Part shown: positions 42,877 through 51,023 of the stretch, piece after piece
Position numbering within the stretch: the first letter of the stretch is position 1
Layout of the letters: every line of letters starts with the position of its first letter
Assembly: GCF_037996645.1 (NCBI RefSeq)
Contig: NZ_JBBMXV010000004.1
Coordinates: 211,684 to 275,683, forward strand
Direction of reading: 5' to 3'
DNA from: Halalkalicoccus tibetensis
GTDB lineage: Archaea > Halobacteriota > Halobacteria > Halobacteriales > Halalkalicoccaceae
DNA length: 64,000 nucleotides
Position numbers and translations under genes: made by a program
The notes under the pieces: generated by a model
Database searches by the model: none
Told to the model about the DNA's origin: nothing
The model's input: only the letters and a program-made list of their open reading frames with translations

Positions 42877-43179
42877 ATGCCCACGGCCTATATCACGGCC
42901 CCGACCGACGCCGCCCCCGCGCTCGCGCGGACCCTCGTCGAGGAACGCCTCGCGGCCTGCGTCAACCGCGTCCCCTGCGAGTCGACCTACCGCTGGGAGG
43001 GCGAGGTCGTCGAGAGCGAGGAGGTGATCCTGCTCGCGAAGACCACCGACGGGCGCTTCTCCGAACTGGTCGAGCGCGTCGAGGCGGAACACCCCTACGA
43101 AACGCCCTGTATCGAACGGTTCGACGAGGAAGCGGTTCTCCCGGCGTTCGCCGAGTGGATCGAGGAATCGACCCGGTGA
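42877..43179 (+). CDS. cutA: Divalent cation tolerance protein CutA
   Basis: Small trimeric protein linked to copper/divalent-metal tolerance. The protein is 100 residues, the usual length. Signatures are ARTLVEERLAACVNRVPCES near 17-36, YRWEGEVVESEEVILLAKTT and HPYETPCIERF near 70-80. It directly follows the HEWD gene. The biochemical role of CutA is still poorly defined in archaea. Confidence 0.92.
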   Translation: MPTAYITAPTDAAPALARTLVEERLAACVNRVPCESTYRWEGEVVESEEVILLAKTTDGRFSELVERVEAEHPYETPCIERFDEEAVLPAFAEWIEESTR

Positions 43180-43186
43180 GGGCCGC

Positions 43187-43858
43187 TCAGCGAAGCTCCG
43201 ACAGCACCGACAGCGCGCCCGCCGAGTAGCTCCCCTCGATGACCTCGTCGGCGGCCGCGAGCGCCGCGTCGTCGGCGTTGGCCACCGCGAACGACCGGCC
43301 GGCCGCCTCAAAAGTTGAAACGTCGTTCTCCGAGTCCCCGATGGCGACGAACTCCTCCGGCGAGCGATCGATCACCCGACAGACCGCGTGCAGCCCCTCG
43401 CCCTTCGAGATCGCGGGGTCCTTGACGTGGTAGGCGTAGCCCGTATCGACGACCTCGAGGCCGTGGTCCTCGGCCAGCGCCTCGAGAGGGGCAAGCGGCG
43501 AGGCGCGGTTGACGGCGACCTCGGTCTCGCGCCAGCGGTTCACCAGGTCGCTCTCGCCCCATCCTACACTATGGCCCGCCTCGCGGTACTCCGCGGCGAC
43601 CGTCCGGGGGCCGTCCGCGTCGCCCGTCACCCGGACCTCCTCGCCCGCCAGCGCGATCCCGCCGTTCTCGGCGATCACCAGCGGCTCGATTCCGACGAAC
43701 TGACAGAGCGCGACGGGATAGGGGAAGGCCTTCCCGGTGGCGATCACGACGGGGGCGGGCCACTCGCGCAGCGTCTCGAAGACGCGCGGGTCGATCGCGC
43801 TCGAGCCGTCGCCGCGGGTGATCGTGCCGTCAATGTCGAGGACGATCGGTGGGGTCAT
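43187..43858 (-). CDS. Phosphoglycolate phosphatase (HAD superfamily, archaeal type)
   Basis: Haloacid dehalogenase phosphatase, most like archaeal phosphoglycolate phosphatase. The protein is 223 residues. Motif I is VLDIDGTITRGDG with the nucleophile Asp8 and Asp10. Motif II is VIATGKAFPYPVA, motif III includes the lysine in ISKGEGLHAV, and motif IV is GDSENDVSTF. A longer frame starts at a GTG at 43957, but the ATG at 43858 directly precedes the HAD core. Substrate assignment within the HAD family is uncertain. Confidence 0.85.
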   Translation of the reverse strand: MTPPIVLDIDGTITRGDGSSAIDPRVFETLREWPAPVVIATGKAFPYPVALCQFVGIEPLVIAENGGIALAGEEVRVTGDADGPRTVAAEYREAGHSVGWGESDLVNRWRETEVAVNRASPLAPLEALAEDHGLEVVDTGYAYHVKDPAISKGEGLHAVCRVIDRSPEEFVAIGDSENDVSTFEAAGRSFAVANADDAALAAADEVIEGSYSAGALSVLSELR

Positions 43859-43950
43859 ACCCTCCCTCGAACCCGGACGGGTAAACTGGCGACGGTTCCC
43901 ATTTCCAGTACCATCAAAGGTTATGTTCCCGCTCATTGATGTGGGCCGTG

Positions 43951-44442
43951 ATGCCACGAAACGTACTCATGACGGGAATCGGGGGGCTGTCGGTCGCGCT
44001 GCTCGTGACGGGCGCGCTCGGCGCGTATCGGGTGTTCTCCTATCTGGCCGCGCTGCTCATCCTCGCGACGTTCGCCGTCCCGGCGATCGAGGCGGGCGAG
44101 CGCGAGCGGTCGGTCGCGCCGTTCACCGGGCTGATCGCCGGGTTGGCGGTGTTCTTTCTCGTCGGCCTCACCGGGATCTGGCTGCTCTGGGATCCGGCGG
44201 TCGTCGAGTACAGCTACGTCCTCGGGGTGCCCGAACCCACCCTCGTCTACTTCGCGTTCATCTGGCTGCTCCCGCTTCTGGGGGCGATCTACTACTCGCT
44301 GATCTTCGACCGGATCGGCGGCGAGGGGATCGTCGACGACATCCTCGAGCGGGCGCGCGACGCCCAGCGGACCGAGCAGTTCCCGCTGGCGCCCGATCAG
44401 ATCGAGCGGACGACCGACCTGGAGGTGGAGGACGATGATTGA
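43951..44442 (+). CDS. Small membrane protein preceding the sodium:solute symporter
   Basis: A 163-residue protein with about four membrane helices (near 10-32, 38-55, 62-85, 98-125) and an acidic cytoplasmic tail of about 40 residues. The segment VYFAFIWLLPLLGAIYYSLI resembles the short partner proteins that often precede SSS-family symporters. Its stop lies 8 bases inside the symporter gene, so they are coupled. An ATG at 43936 would add five residues. Probably an accessory subunit of the transporter. Confidence 0.78.
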   Translation: MPRNVLMTGIGGLSVALLVTGALGAYRVFSYLAALLILATFAVPAIEAGERERSVAPFTGLIAGLAVFFLVGLTGIWLLWDPAVVEYSYVLGVPEPTLVYFAFIWLLPLLGAIYYSLIFDRIGGEGIVDDILERARDAQRTEQFPLAPDQIERTTDLEVEDDD

Positions 44443-46015
44443 TCACCTGCTCCCGCTCCAGGAGGGGGGGATCCCCGTCGCCGACGACCCGGTGATCCTC
44501 GCGTTCGGGGCGGCCTACCTGCTGATCGTCATTCTGATCGGCGCCTGGGGCTACCTACAGACCAACTCCACGAGCGACTTCCTGATCACCGGCAAGTCCA
44601 TCGGGACGTGGGTGCTCGCGATGACCGCTTTTTCGGTCATTCAGTCGGGCTTCGGCTTCGTCGGCGGCCCCGAGCTCGTCTTCGAGTTCGGCATCTCGGC
44701 GCTATGGATCTTCTTCACGGCACCGCTGGGCTTCCTCGTCACTTGGGTCGTGCTCGCCAAACGGCTGCGGATCCTCGCGGACATCCGCCACGTGCTGACG
44801 CTCGCGGACGCGACGTACGTCCGCTACGAGAGCGAGTGGGTCCGCGGGCTCACCGGCGTGGCGGTCGCGCTGGGCGTGATCGCCTACCTGGCGGTGAACC
44901 TCGCGGCCCTCCAGTTCGTCATGCGCGCGATCTTCGGGATCCCGCTGCTCTGGGGGCTGCTCGGCGGCGCGCTGATCCTCCTGCTCTACAGCATGCTCGG
45001 CGGGATGATCGCCGGCGTCTGGACGGACTTCCTGCAGGCGATCACGATGATCATCGGCGCGGTGTTCGTCTTCGCCTACGCGCTCTCGTTCGGCGGCGGG
45101 ATGGAGGGCATCACGGGGAACCTCGCGAGCGCGGACCCCGCGCTGATCTCGCCCTTCGGCGCGCTGGGCGGCGCGACCACCGCCGTCCTCGTCGGGATCT
45201 CCTGGTGGTTCCTCTTCTCGATCGGCGCGGCCGGCCAGCCCCACCTCATCACGAAGTTCTACATGAGCCGGAACATGACGATCCTGAAGTGGGGCGCGCC
45301 GATCGCGGCGATCTCCTATGCGATCTCCAGTCTGATCGCCTTCTCGGCGGGGCTCTCGATGCGCGCGCAGGTCGAGGCCGGCGCGATCGAGCAGACCTTC
45401 AGCGCCTCGGAGGTCGGGCCCGTCTTCGTCCTCGAGTTCACCCCGAGCATCGTCGCCGGGCTGATCCTCGCGGCGCTGCTGGCGGCGATCATGTCCACGA
45501 GCGACTCCTTCCTCAACATCGGCGCGGCCGCCATCTCGCGGGACATCCCGCGGGCGATGGGCCGGCCCATCACCGACGACAGGACCGAACTGCGGGTCAC
45601 CCAGGGCGCGCTGGCCGGGCTGACGGTGCTCGCGACGATCGTCGTCTTCTACTCGGAGGCGCTCGTGGGCATCCTCGGCGCGATCAGCTGGGGCTTCTTC
45701 GCCGCGGCGTTCGTCCCCGTCGTGGTGCTCGGGCTGAACTGGAAGGGCGCGACCAAGGAGGGCGCGGTCGCCTCGCTGCTGGTCGGGATGGCGTTCAACA
45801 TCGTCTACAACCTCGTCCCGGAGGCCGCGACCGTCGCGGGCGCCGACTGGCTCGTCGAGGCGGTGCTCGCGACCTACCCGTATCCCGCGGAGGTCCCCGC
45901 CGAAGCGATCTCGCTGCTGGTCGCGATCGCCGTCTTCGTCTTCGTCTCGCTGGCCACCCAGGGCCGGGACGGTAACGCGCTGCCCGAGGACCTCCACGCG
46001 CTCATCGAGCGATGA
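44435..46015 (+). CDS. Sodium:solute symporter (SSS family)
   Basis: Sodium-coupled importer of a small organic solute. The protein is 526 residues with about 13 helices. Family segments are ITGKSIGTWVLAMTAFSVIQ, GGMIAGVWTDFLQAITMIIG near 190-210, and LLAAIMSTSDSFLNIGAAAI near 350-370. The acetate/monocarboxylate or pantothenate subgroup is plausible, because an acyl-CoA synthetase is encoded directly downstream in the same operon. The substrate is inferred from that neighbour. Confidence 0.88.
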   Translation: MIDHLLPLQEGGIPVADDPVILAFGAAYLLIVILIGAWGYLQTNSTSDFLITGKSIGTWVLAMTAFSVIQSGFGFVGGPELVFEFGISALWIFFTAPLGFLVTWVVLAKRLRILADIRHVLTLADATYVRYESEWVRGLTGVAVALGVIAYLAVNLAALQFVMRAIFGIPLLWGLLGGALILLLYSMLGGMIAGVWTDFLQAITMIIGAVFVFAYALSFGGGMEGITGNLASADPALISPFGALGGATTAVLVGISWWFLFSIGAAGQPHLITKFYMSRNMTILKWGAPIAAISYAISSLIAFSAGLSMRAQVEAGAIEQTFSASEVGPVFVLEFTPSIVAGLILAALLAAIMSTSDSFLNIGAAAISRDIPRAMGRPITDDRTELRVTQGALAGLTVLATIVVFYSEALVGILGAISWGFFAAAFVPVVVLGLNWKGATKEGAVASLLVGMAFNIVYNLVPEAATVAGADWLVEAVLATYPYPAEVPAEAISLLVAIAVFVFVSLATQGRDGNALPEDLHALIER

Positions 46016-46455
46016 GCGAGGAGCGTCTGGGGCATCTGACGGGCTGGATCCGCCGGCGCCCGAACTCGCTCGAGTTCTGGGAGCTCGTGCTCACGACCGA
46101 CCGGCTGCTCTGGTGTTTCGCCGGCGAGACGTACTCCTCGGCGCTGTTGCGCGCCGACATGGGCGAGAGCACCCGCGACGAGCTCGCCGGACTCGACCCC
46201 GAGGCGATCGCCGAGTACGACGACCGCAACTTCGCGGTGCCCCTCGACTCCCTGGCGTGCCTGCGGCTGGTTCGGGGCACGCGCTTTCGGCGCGCCCGCC
46301 TGGAGGTCGAATGGAACGGCGGGGAGCGGACCCTCTACAGCACGAAGGCGAGCGACCCCCAGGAGGAGTTGATCGATGCGCTGTCCTCGGAACCCGCCCT
46401 GGAGGGCGTCGCGGTCGAGGCGCGAGCGCCCGCCTCCCTGTTCGAGCGATCATGA
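46012..46455 (+). CDS. Hypothetical protein in the symporter-CoA ligase operon
   Basis: A 147-residue soluble protein. Its composition and strand pattern (FWELVLTTDRLLWCFAGETY, VPLDSLACLRLVRGTRF) suggest a PH-like barrel. No catalytic motif. The start overlaps the symporter stop (ATGA) and its stop overlaps the CoA ligase start, so it is a true operon member. Possibly a regulatory partner of the transporter. Confidence 0.72.
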   Translation: MSEERLGHLTGWIRRRPNSLEFWELVLTTDRLLWCFAGETYSSALLRADMGESTRDELAGLDPEAIAEYDDRNFAVPLDSLACLRLVRGTRFRRARLEVEWNGGERTLYSTKASDPQEELIDALSSEPALEGVAVEARAPASLFERS

Positions 46456-48080
46456 ACCCCGAAGACGACCCGTGGTACTGCCGGCTCGACTACGAGGGCT
46501 ACGAGGAGGCCCGCCGCGAGTTCTCGTGGGACCTCCCCGAGGGGTACAACCTCGCGTACGACCTGCTCCGGAAACACCCCGATCCCGACGCGCCGGCGCT
46601 CCTTCAGGCCTCCCCCGACGGCCGCCGGGAGACCTACTCCTTTCGCGACCTCGATCGGCTCTCGAACCGGCTCGCGAACGCGCTCGAATCGCGGGGGATC
46701 GAACGCGGCGACCGCGTCGGCGTGATCGTCCCGCAGAAGCCCGAGAACGCCCTTACACATCTCGCCTGTTGGAAGATGGGCGCGATCTCGCTTCCCCTCT
46801 CGGTCCTGTTCGGGCCCGAGGCGCTCGGCCACCGGCTCGATGACAGCGGCGCGACGGCCGTCGTCGCCGACGCCTCGGTTCGAGAGACCGTCCGGGAGGT
46901 CGAGGACGACTGCCCGGCGCTCGACCTCGTCGTCGGGGTCGGCGAGGACCACGGGTTCGAGCCCTTCGAGTCGCTTCTGGAGGGGAGCGCCGAGGAGTAC
47001 GCGCTCGCCGAAACGACCGCCGAGACGCCCGCGATAATCATCTACACCAGCGGTTCGACCGGCCCGCCGAAGGGCGTCCTCCACTCCCACGGGGTGTGGG
47101 TCGGGCACTGTCCCGCCTTCTCGATGTACTTCGAGGGCGATCTCGAGGGGGTCTACTGGACGCCCGCCGACTGGGCGTGGATCGGCGCGCTCGGCGATCT
47201 CGTCTTCCCGGCGTGGCACTACGGCCAGCCCGTCGTGGGCACCCCGCTGGGGAAGTTCGATCCCGAGGAGGCGTACGCGATCATGGAGGAGTTCTCGGTC
47301 ACGGGGACCTTCCTCCCGCCGACGGCGATCCGCATGATGATGGACGTCGATTCGACCCAGTATGACCTCTCGATCGAGGCGATCTGCTCGGGCGGGGAGC
47401 CGCTGACCCCCGAGATCCTCGCGTGGGCCGACGAGGAGCTGGGCGGCGTGCCGGTCAACGAACTCTACGGCCAGACCGAGGCCAACCTGCTGGTAACGAA
47501 CTGTCGGAAGTGGTTCCCCGCGCGGGCCGGCAGTATGGGCAAACCCGTCCCCGGCCACGACGTGCGGGTCGTCGATCCGGAAACGGGCGAGGAGCTGCCT
47601 GCCGGGGAGATCGGCGAGATAGCGGTGCGTCGAAAGGGCGACCCGGTCGTCTTCTCGGAGTACTGGAACCGATCGGGGAAGACCGACTCCGTGACGGTCG
47701 GGGAGTTGCATCTCACGGGGGATCTGGGCTCTCTCGACGAGGACGGCTACTTCTGGTTCAAGTCGCGCAACGACGACCTCATCGTCACCAGCGGCTACCG
47801 GGTGGGGCCCCGCGAGATCGAGGACGTGTTGCTCGATCACGAGGGCGTCGCTCAGGTCGGCGTGGTCGGCGTTCCCGACGAAACCAGAGGCCAGATCGTC
47901 AAGGCGTTCGTCCAGCCCGCGTCGGGCCGCGAGGGCTCGGAGGAGCTGCGCGAGACGCTACAGGCGTTCGTCAGGGAGCGCCTCGCGGCCTACGAGTACC
48001 CCCGGGAGATCGAGTTCCGCGAGGAGCTCCCGCGGACGACGACCGGCAAGATCCGGCGCAAGGACCTCCTCGAGGAGTGA
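46452..48080 (+). CDS. Acyl-CoA synthetase (AMP-forming, medium-chain/acetate type)
   Basis: Activates a carboxylic acid to its CoA thioester through an acyl-AMP intermediate. The protein is 542 residues. The A3 P-loop is IIYTSGSTGPPKGVLHSHGV near 196-215, and A5 is VNELYGQTEANLLV. The A7/A8 region is LTGDLGSLDEDGYFWFKSRN followed by DDLIVTSGYRVGPREIED, and the C-terminal catalytic lysine is in TTTGKIRRKDLL. This is the class of haloarchaeal acetyl/propionyl or medium-chain acyl-CoA ligases. With the symporter upstream it forms an uptake-and-activation cassette. Chain-length specificity is not predictable. Confidence 0.93.
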   Translation: MNPEDDPWYCRLDYEGYEEARREFSWDLPEGYNLAYDLLRKHPDPDAPALLQASPDGRRETYSFRDLDRLSNRLANALESRGIERGDRVGVIVPQKPENALTHLACWKMGAISLPLSVLFGPEALGHRLDDSGATAVVADASVRETVREVEDDCPALDLVVGVGEDHGFEPFESLLEGSAEEYALAETTAETPAIIIYTSGSTGPPKGVLHSHGVWVGHCPAFSMYFEGDLEGVYWTPADWAWIGALGDLVFPAWHYGQPVVGTPLGKFDPEEAYAIMEEFSVTGTFLPPTAIRMMMDVDSTQYDLSIEAICSGGEPLTPEILAWADEELGGVPVNELYGQTEANLLVTNCRKWFPARAGSMGKPVPGHDVRVVDPETGEELPAGEIGEIAVRRKGDPVVFSEYWNRSGKTDSVTVGELHLTGDLGSLDEDGYFWFKSRNDDLIVTSGYRVGPREIEDVLLDHEGVAQVGVVGVPDETRGQIVKAFVQPASGREGSEELRETLQAFVRERLAAYEYPREIEFREELPRTTTGKIRRKDLLEE

Positions 48081-48081
48081 C

Positions 48082-48264
48082 TCAGCCGTTCCCGAGGACG
48101 TTATCGAGCAGCTCGCGGATGTCCTGAACCTCGGCGGCATCGAAGCCGAACTCGCCCCGATCGGGGCCGACGAGGTAGTAGTCGAACCTCTCGTCGTCCT
48201 GGGCGCTCTCGATACCGATCCCGTCGGGATCGCCGACGAGCAGGTCGTCGTCTCGCGTGCTCAT
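48082..48264 (-). CDS. Small acidic protein, 60 residues
   Basis: A short soluble acidic protein from the ATG at 48264; an upstream ATG at 48291 would add nine residues. Pattern: IGIESAQDDERFDYYLVGPD, then a C-terminal amphipathic helix VQDIRELLDNVLG. It resembles short haloarchaeal uncharacterised proteins. It converges on the CoA ligase with a one-base gap. No further evidence for function. Confidence 0.65.
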   Translation of the reverse strand: MSTRDDDLLVGDPDGIGIESAQDDERFDYYLVGPDRGEFGFDAAEVQDIRELLDNVLGNG

Positions 48265-48337
48265 GGCTATTGCATCGCTTGCTCCGCTCATTAACCTATG
48301 GCCTGCAAAATAGGATTGAAACGGCGTCCTCAGCCGG

Positions 48338-49384
48338 TTAGAGCCCGAGATACGCCGCGTTGGGCAGGAGGCCGAGCAGATACAGCACGCCGATCAGCAG
48401 CGTCATGATCGCGATCGCCATCGCCGGCGGGTCGACGTGGGTCCCCGAGTGGGAGTAAAAGACCCGCTGGGTGACCTCGCCGAACAGGCCGCTGAGACAC
48501 CCGAAGAGGGCGGCGACGATCAGGACGACGGGATCGCTGCCCACCGCGGAAGCCGCGATCATCGCGCCCGACGAGCCCAGCAGCGTTATGTGGTGGGTGA
48601 CGGGGATCTTCTCGACGCCGAGGTTCAAGAAGAGCAGGCTCGCCGCGGAGATCCCATAGCCGAGGAACATGCTCCCGGTCTCCAGCCAGGCCCATCCACC
48701 GAGGACGCCGCCGACGAGTCCGATCGCCGTCACGCCCGACCACGTGTACTGGTGGGGAAGCCAGGGCTCGGTCGACGGCCGCTCGCTGCCCGCACGGGTC
48801 TCGCCGCGCTCGAACGGCGACATGTCCAGATATCCGTTCCCCGCTGGCGTCCCGATCAACGGGTAGTCGAAGACGACCCGCGCGACGAGCGCCGTAAGCG
48901 CGACCGACATCGCGATGTTGTCGAGCGGGAGCCCGATCCCCTCGCCGATCTGGGTGACGAGCATCCCGAGGGCGCCAAACAGCGCGCCGACCAGCAGGAT
49001 GTCGGGCTTGGTGCCGAAGGCGTAGGTGATCTCCTTCCCGAAGTGAAACCCGCCAGGGGTCCCCATCTCGGGATAGCGCTTGCCGGCGTAGGCCGTGGCC
49101 GCGACCCCGCCCGCGAAGGCGATATGTGGGCCGACGACCGGTCCGAAGCCGATCGCGCCGGTCACGTCGAGCGCGATTCCCTCGACGCCGGCGTCGGCGA
49201 GCTCCGCCTGCAGCGCCCCGAGCCCCTCGCCCAGGAGGACGACGAACCCGGTGAAGACGAAGGAGGGAAGCGCCCCGAGCGCCGCGCCGAACGCGCCGCC
49301 CGCGAGCGCCGCGATGAGCAACGCGGCGAACGCCTCGTACTCCATCCCGAGGACGGGGACCTGGAGGACGGTGGCTTCGATCAT
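48338..49384 (-). CDS. Polytopic membrane protein cotranscribed with glpK
   Basis: A 348-residue protein with about nine membrane helices. It starts one base after the glpK stop, so the two form an operon. Glycine-rich motifs (AGGVAATAYAGKRYPEMGTP, YAFGTKPDILLVGALFGALG) and a conserved THHITLLGSSGAMIA segment are visible. It is not MIP/aquaporin-like (no NPA boxes). Its fixed position after glycerol kinase suggests a glycerol uptake role or another glycerol-linked transport step. That is inference; no transport motif confirms it. Confidence 0.78.
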   Translation of the reverse strand: MIEATVLQVPVLGMEYEAFAALLIAALAGGAFGAALGALPSFVFTGFVVLLGEGLGALQAELADAGVEGIALDVTGAIGFGPVVGPHIAFAGGVAATAYAGKRYPEMGTPGGFHFGKEITYAFGTKPDILLVGALFGALGMLVTQIGEGIGLPLDNIAMSVALTALVARVVFDYPLIGTPAGNGYLDMSPFERGETRAGSERPSTEPWLPHQYTWSGVTAIGLVGGVLGGWAWLETGSMFLGYGISAASLLFLNLGVEKIPVTHHITLLGSSGAMIAASAVGSDPVVLIVAALFGCLSGLFGEVTQRVFYSHSGTHVDPPAMAIAIMTLLIGVLYLLGLLPNAAYLGL

Positions 49385-49385
49385 C

Positions 49386-50921
49386 CTACTCGTCCCTCGC
49401 CCAGCCCCGCGAGCGCTCGACGGCCTCGGACCAGCGCTCGTAAGTGCGATCGGCGTCCTCCGGGTCCATCTCCGATTCGAACTCCCGGTCGATCTGCCAG
49501 TTATCGCGGAGCTCGTCGACGGTCTCCCAGTAGCCCACGGCGAGACCCGCGGCGTACGCGGAGCCGAGCGCGGTGGTCTCGTCGACCTCGGGCCGGACGA
49601 TCTCCGAGCCGATGATGTCGGCCTGGAGCTGACAGAGGAAGTCGTTCTTCACCGCGCCGCCGTCCACGCGCAGCGAGCCCATCTCGATGCCCGAATCGGC
49701 CTCCATCGCCTCGGCGACGTCACGGGTCTGATACGCGATCGCCTCGAGGGTCGCCCGGACGATGTGTTCCTTCTTGGTGCCGCGGGTCATCCCGACGATC
49801 GTTCCCCTCGCCCTGCCGTCCCAGTGGGGCGCGCCGAGCCCGGTGAGCGCGGGGACGAAGTAGACCCCGTCGGTGGAGTCGACCCGGCTCGCGAGCTCGG
49901 CGGTCTGGGCCGCGCTCTTGATCAGCCCGATGTCCTCGAGGAACTCGACGGCCGCGCCGGTGATGAAGATCGACCCCTCAAGCGCGTAGTTGATCGGCTC
50001 CCCCGAGCGCTGGAACGCGACGGTCGTCAGCAGGCCGTGTTCGCTTTCGACTGCGTCCTCGCCGGTGTTCATCAGGAAGAAGCTACCCGTGCCGTAGGTG
50101 TTCTTCGCGTCGCCGGCGTCGAAGCAGGTCTGGCCGAACAGCGCGGCCTGCTGGTCGCCGAGCGCGCCCGCGACGGGCACCTCAGCCCCCAGAAAGCCGT
50201 CGGGGTCGGTATGGCCGTAGTAGTCGTCGTCCGAGGAGGGGCGTACCTCGGGGAGACACGCCTCGGGAACGCCGAACTCCTCCAGGAGCTCGTCGTCCCA
50301 GTCGGCGTCGTGGATGTCGTACAGCATCGTCCGCGAGGCGTTGGTCACGTCCGTGATATGGTTGCCCGTGAGCTTGTGGATCAGCCACGTGTCGATCGTC
50401 CCGAACAGCACCTCGCCCTCCTCGGCGCGGTCGCGCACGCTCTGTTGCTTTGCGGGTTCGAGCTTCATCGGGTCGGCGTTCTCGAGGATCCACTCGGCCT
50501 TCGTCGCCGAGAAGTAGGCGTCGGCCTCGAGCCCGGTCTTCTCGCGGATGGTCCCGGCCATCCCCGCGTCCTGGAGCTCCTCTACCCTGTCGGTCGTCCG
50601 GCGGTCCTGCCAGACCAGCGCCTCGTGGACCGGCGTGCCCGAGTCGCGGTCCCAGAGCACCGTCGTCTCGCGCTGGTTGGTGACGCCGATCGCCGCCAGC
50701 TGGTCGGCGTCGATCCCCGCCTCCGAGAGCGCGTCCGTCATCACCGACTTGGTGTTCTCCCAGATCTCGACGGGGTCGTGTTCGACCCAGCCGGGCTGGG
50801 GGTAGATCTGTTCGTGTTTCTCGTACGCGTTGGCGACGACCTGTCCCGCGTGGTCGAACACCATAAAGCGCGTTCCGGTCGTCCCCTGGTCGATCGCACC
50901 GACGAATTGTTCGCTTGTCAT
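49386..50921 (-). CDS. glpK: Glycerol kinase
   Basis: Phosphorylates glycerol with ATP to sn-glycerol 3-phosphate, the first step of glycerol catabolism. The protein is 511 residues, full length. FGGY-family signatures: FVGAIDQGTTGTRFMVFDHA near 5-25, GTGSFFLMNTGEDAV near 260, and VDGGAVKNDFLCQLQADIIG near 400-420. An upstream frame of 14 residues was rejected; MTSEQFVGAID at 50921 is standard. It is divergently arranged relative to glpABC, with the Orc-like gene between them. The 102-base region upstream (50922-51023) holds its promoter, with a TTTATC-type AT-rich element. Confidence 0.95.
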   Translation of the reverse strand: MTSEQFVGAIDQGTTGTRFMVFDHAGQVVANAYEKHEQIYPQPGWVEHDPVEIWENTKSVMTDALSEAGIDADQLAAIGVTNQRETTVLWDRDSGTPVHEALVWQDRRTTDRVEELQDAGMAGTIREKTGLEADAYFSATKAEWILENADPMKLEPAKQQSVRDRAEEGEVLFGTIDTWLIHKLTGNHITDVTNASRTMLYDIHDADWDDELLEEFGVPEACLPEVRPSSDDDYYGHTDPDGFLGAEVPVAGALGDQQAALFGQTCFDAGDAKNTYGTGSFFLMNTGEDAVESEHGLLTTVAFQRSGEPINYALEGSIFITGAAVEFLEDIGLIKSAAQTAELASRVDSTDGVYFVPALTGLGAPHWDGRARGTIVGMTRGTKKEHIVRATLEAIAYQTRDVAEAMEADSGIEMGSLRVDGGAVKNDFLCQLQADIIGSEIVRPEVDETTALGSAYAAGLAVGYWETVDELRDNWQIDREFESEMDPEDADRTYERWSEAVERSRGWARDE

Positions 50922-51023
50922 GGTTAGTGTCGTTTCCGGGGCGCCCCGGTCCGACGGCACCATTCTTTATCGAAGAGTGCCGTACTACCAATAACCAATA
51001 CTGACATTCATGATAAACCTTTC

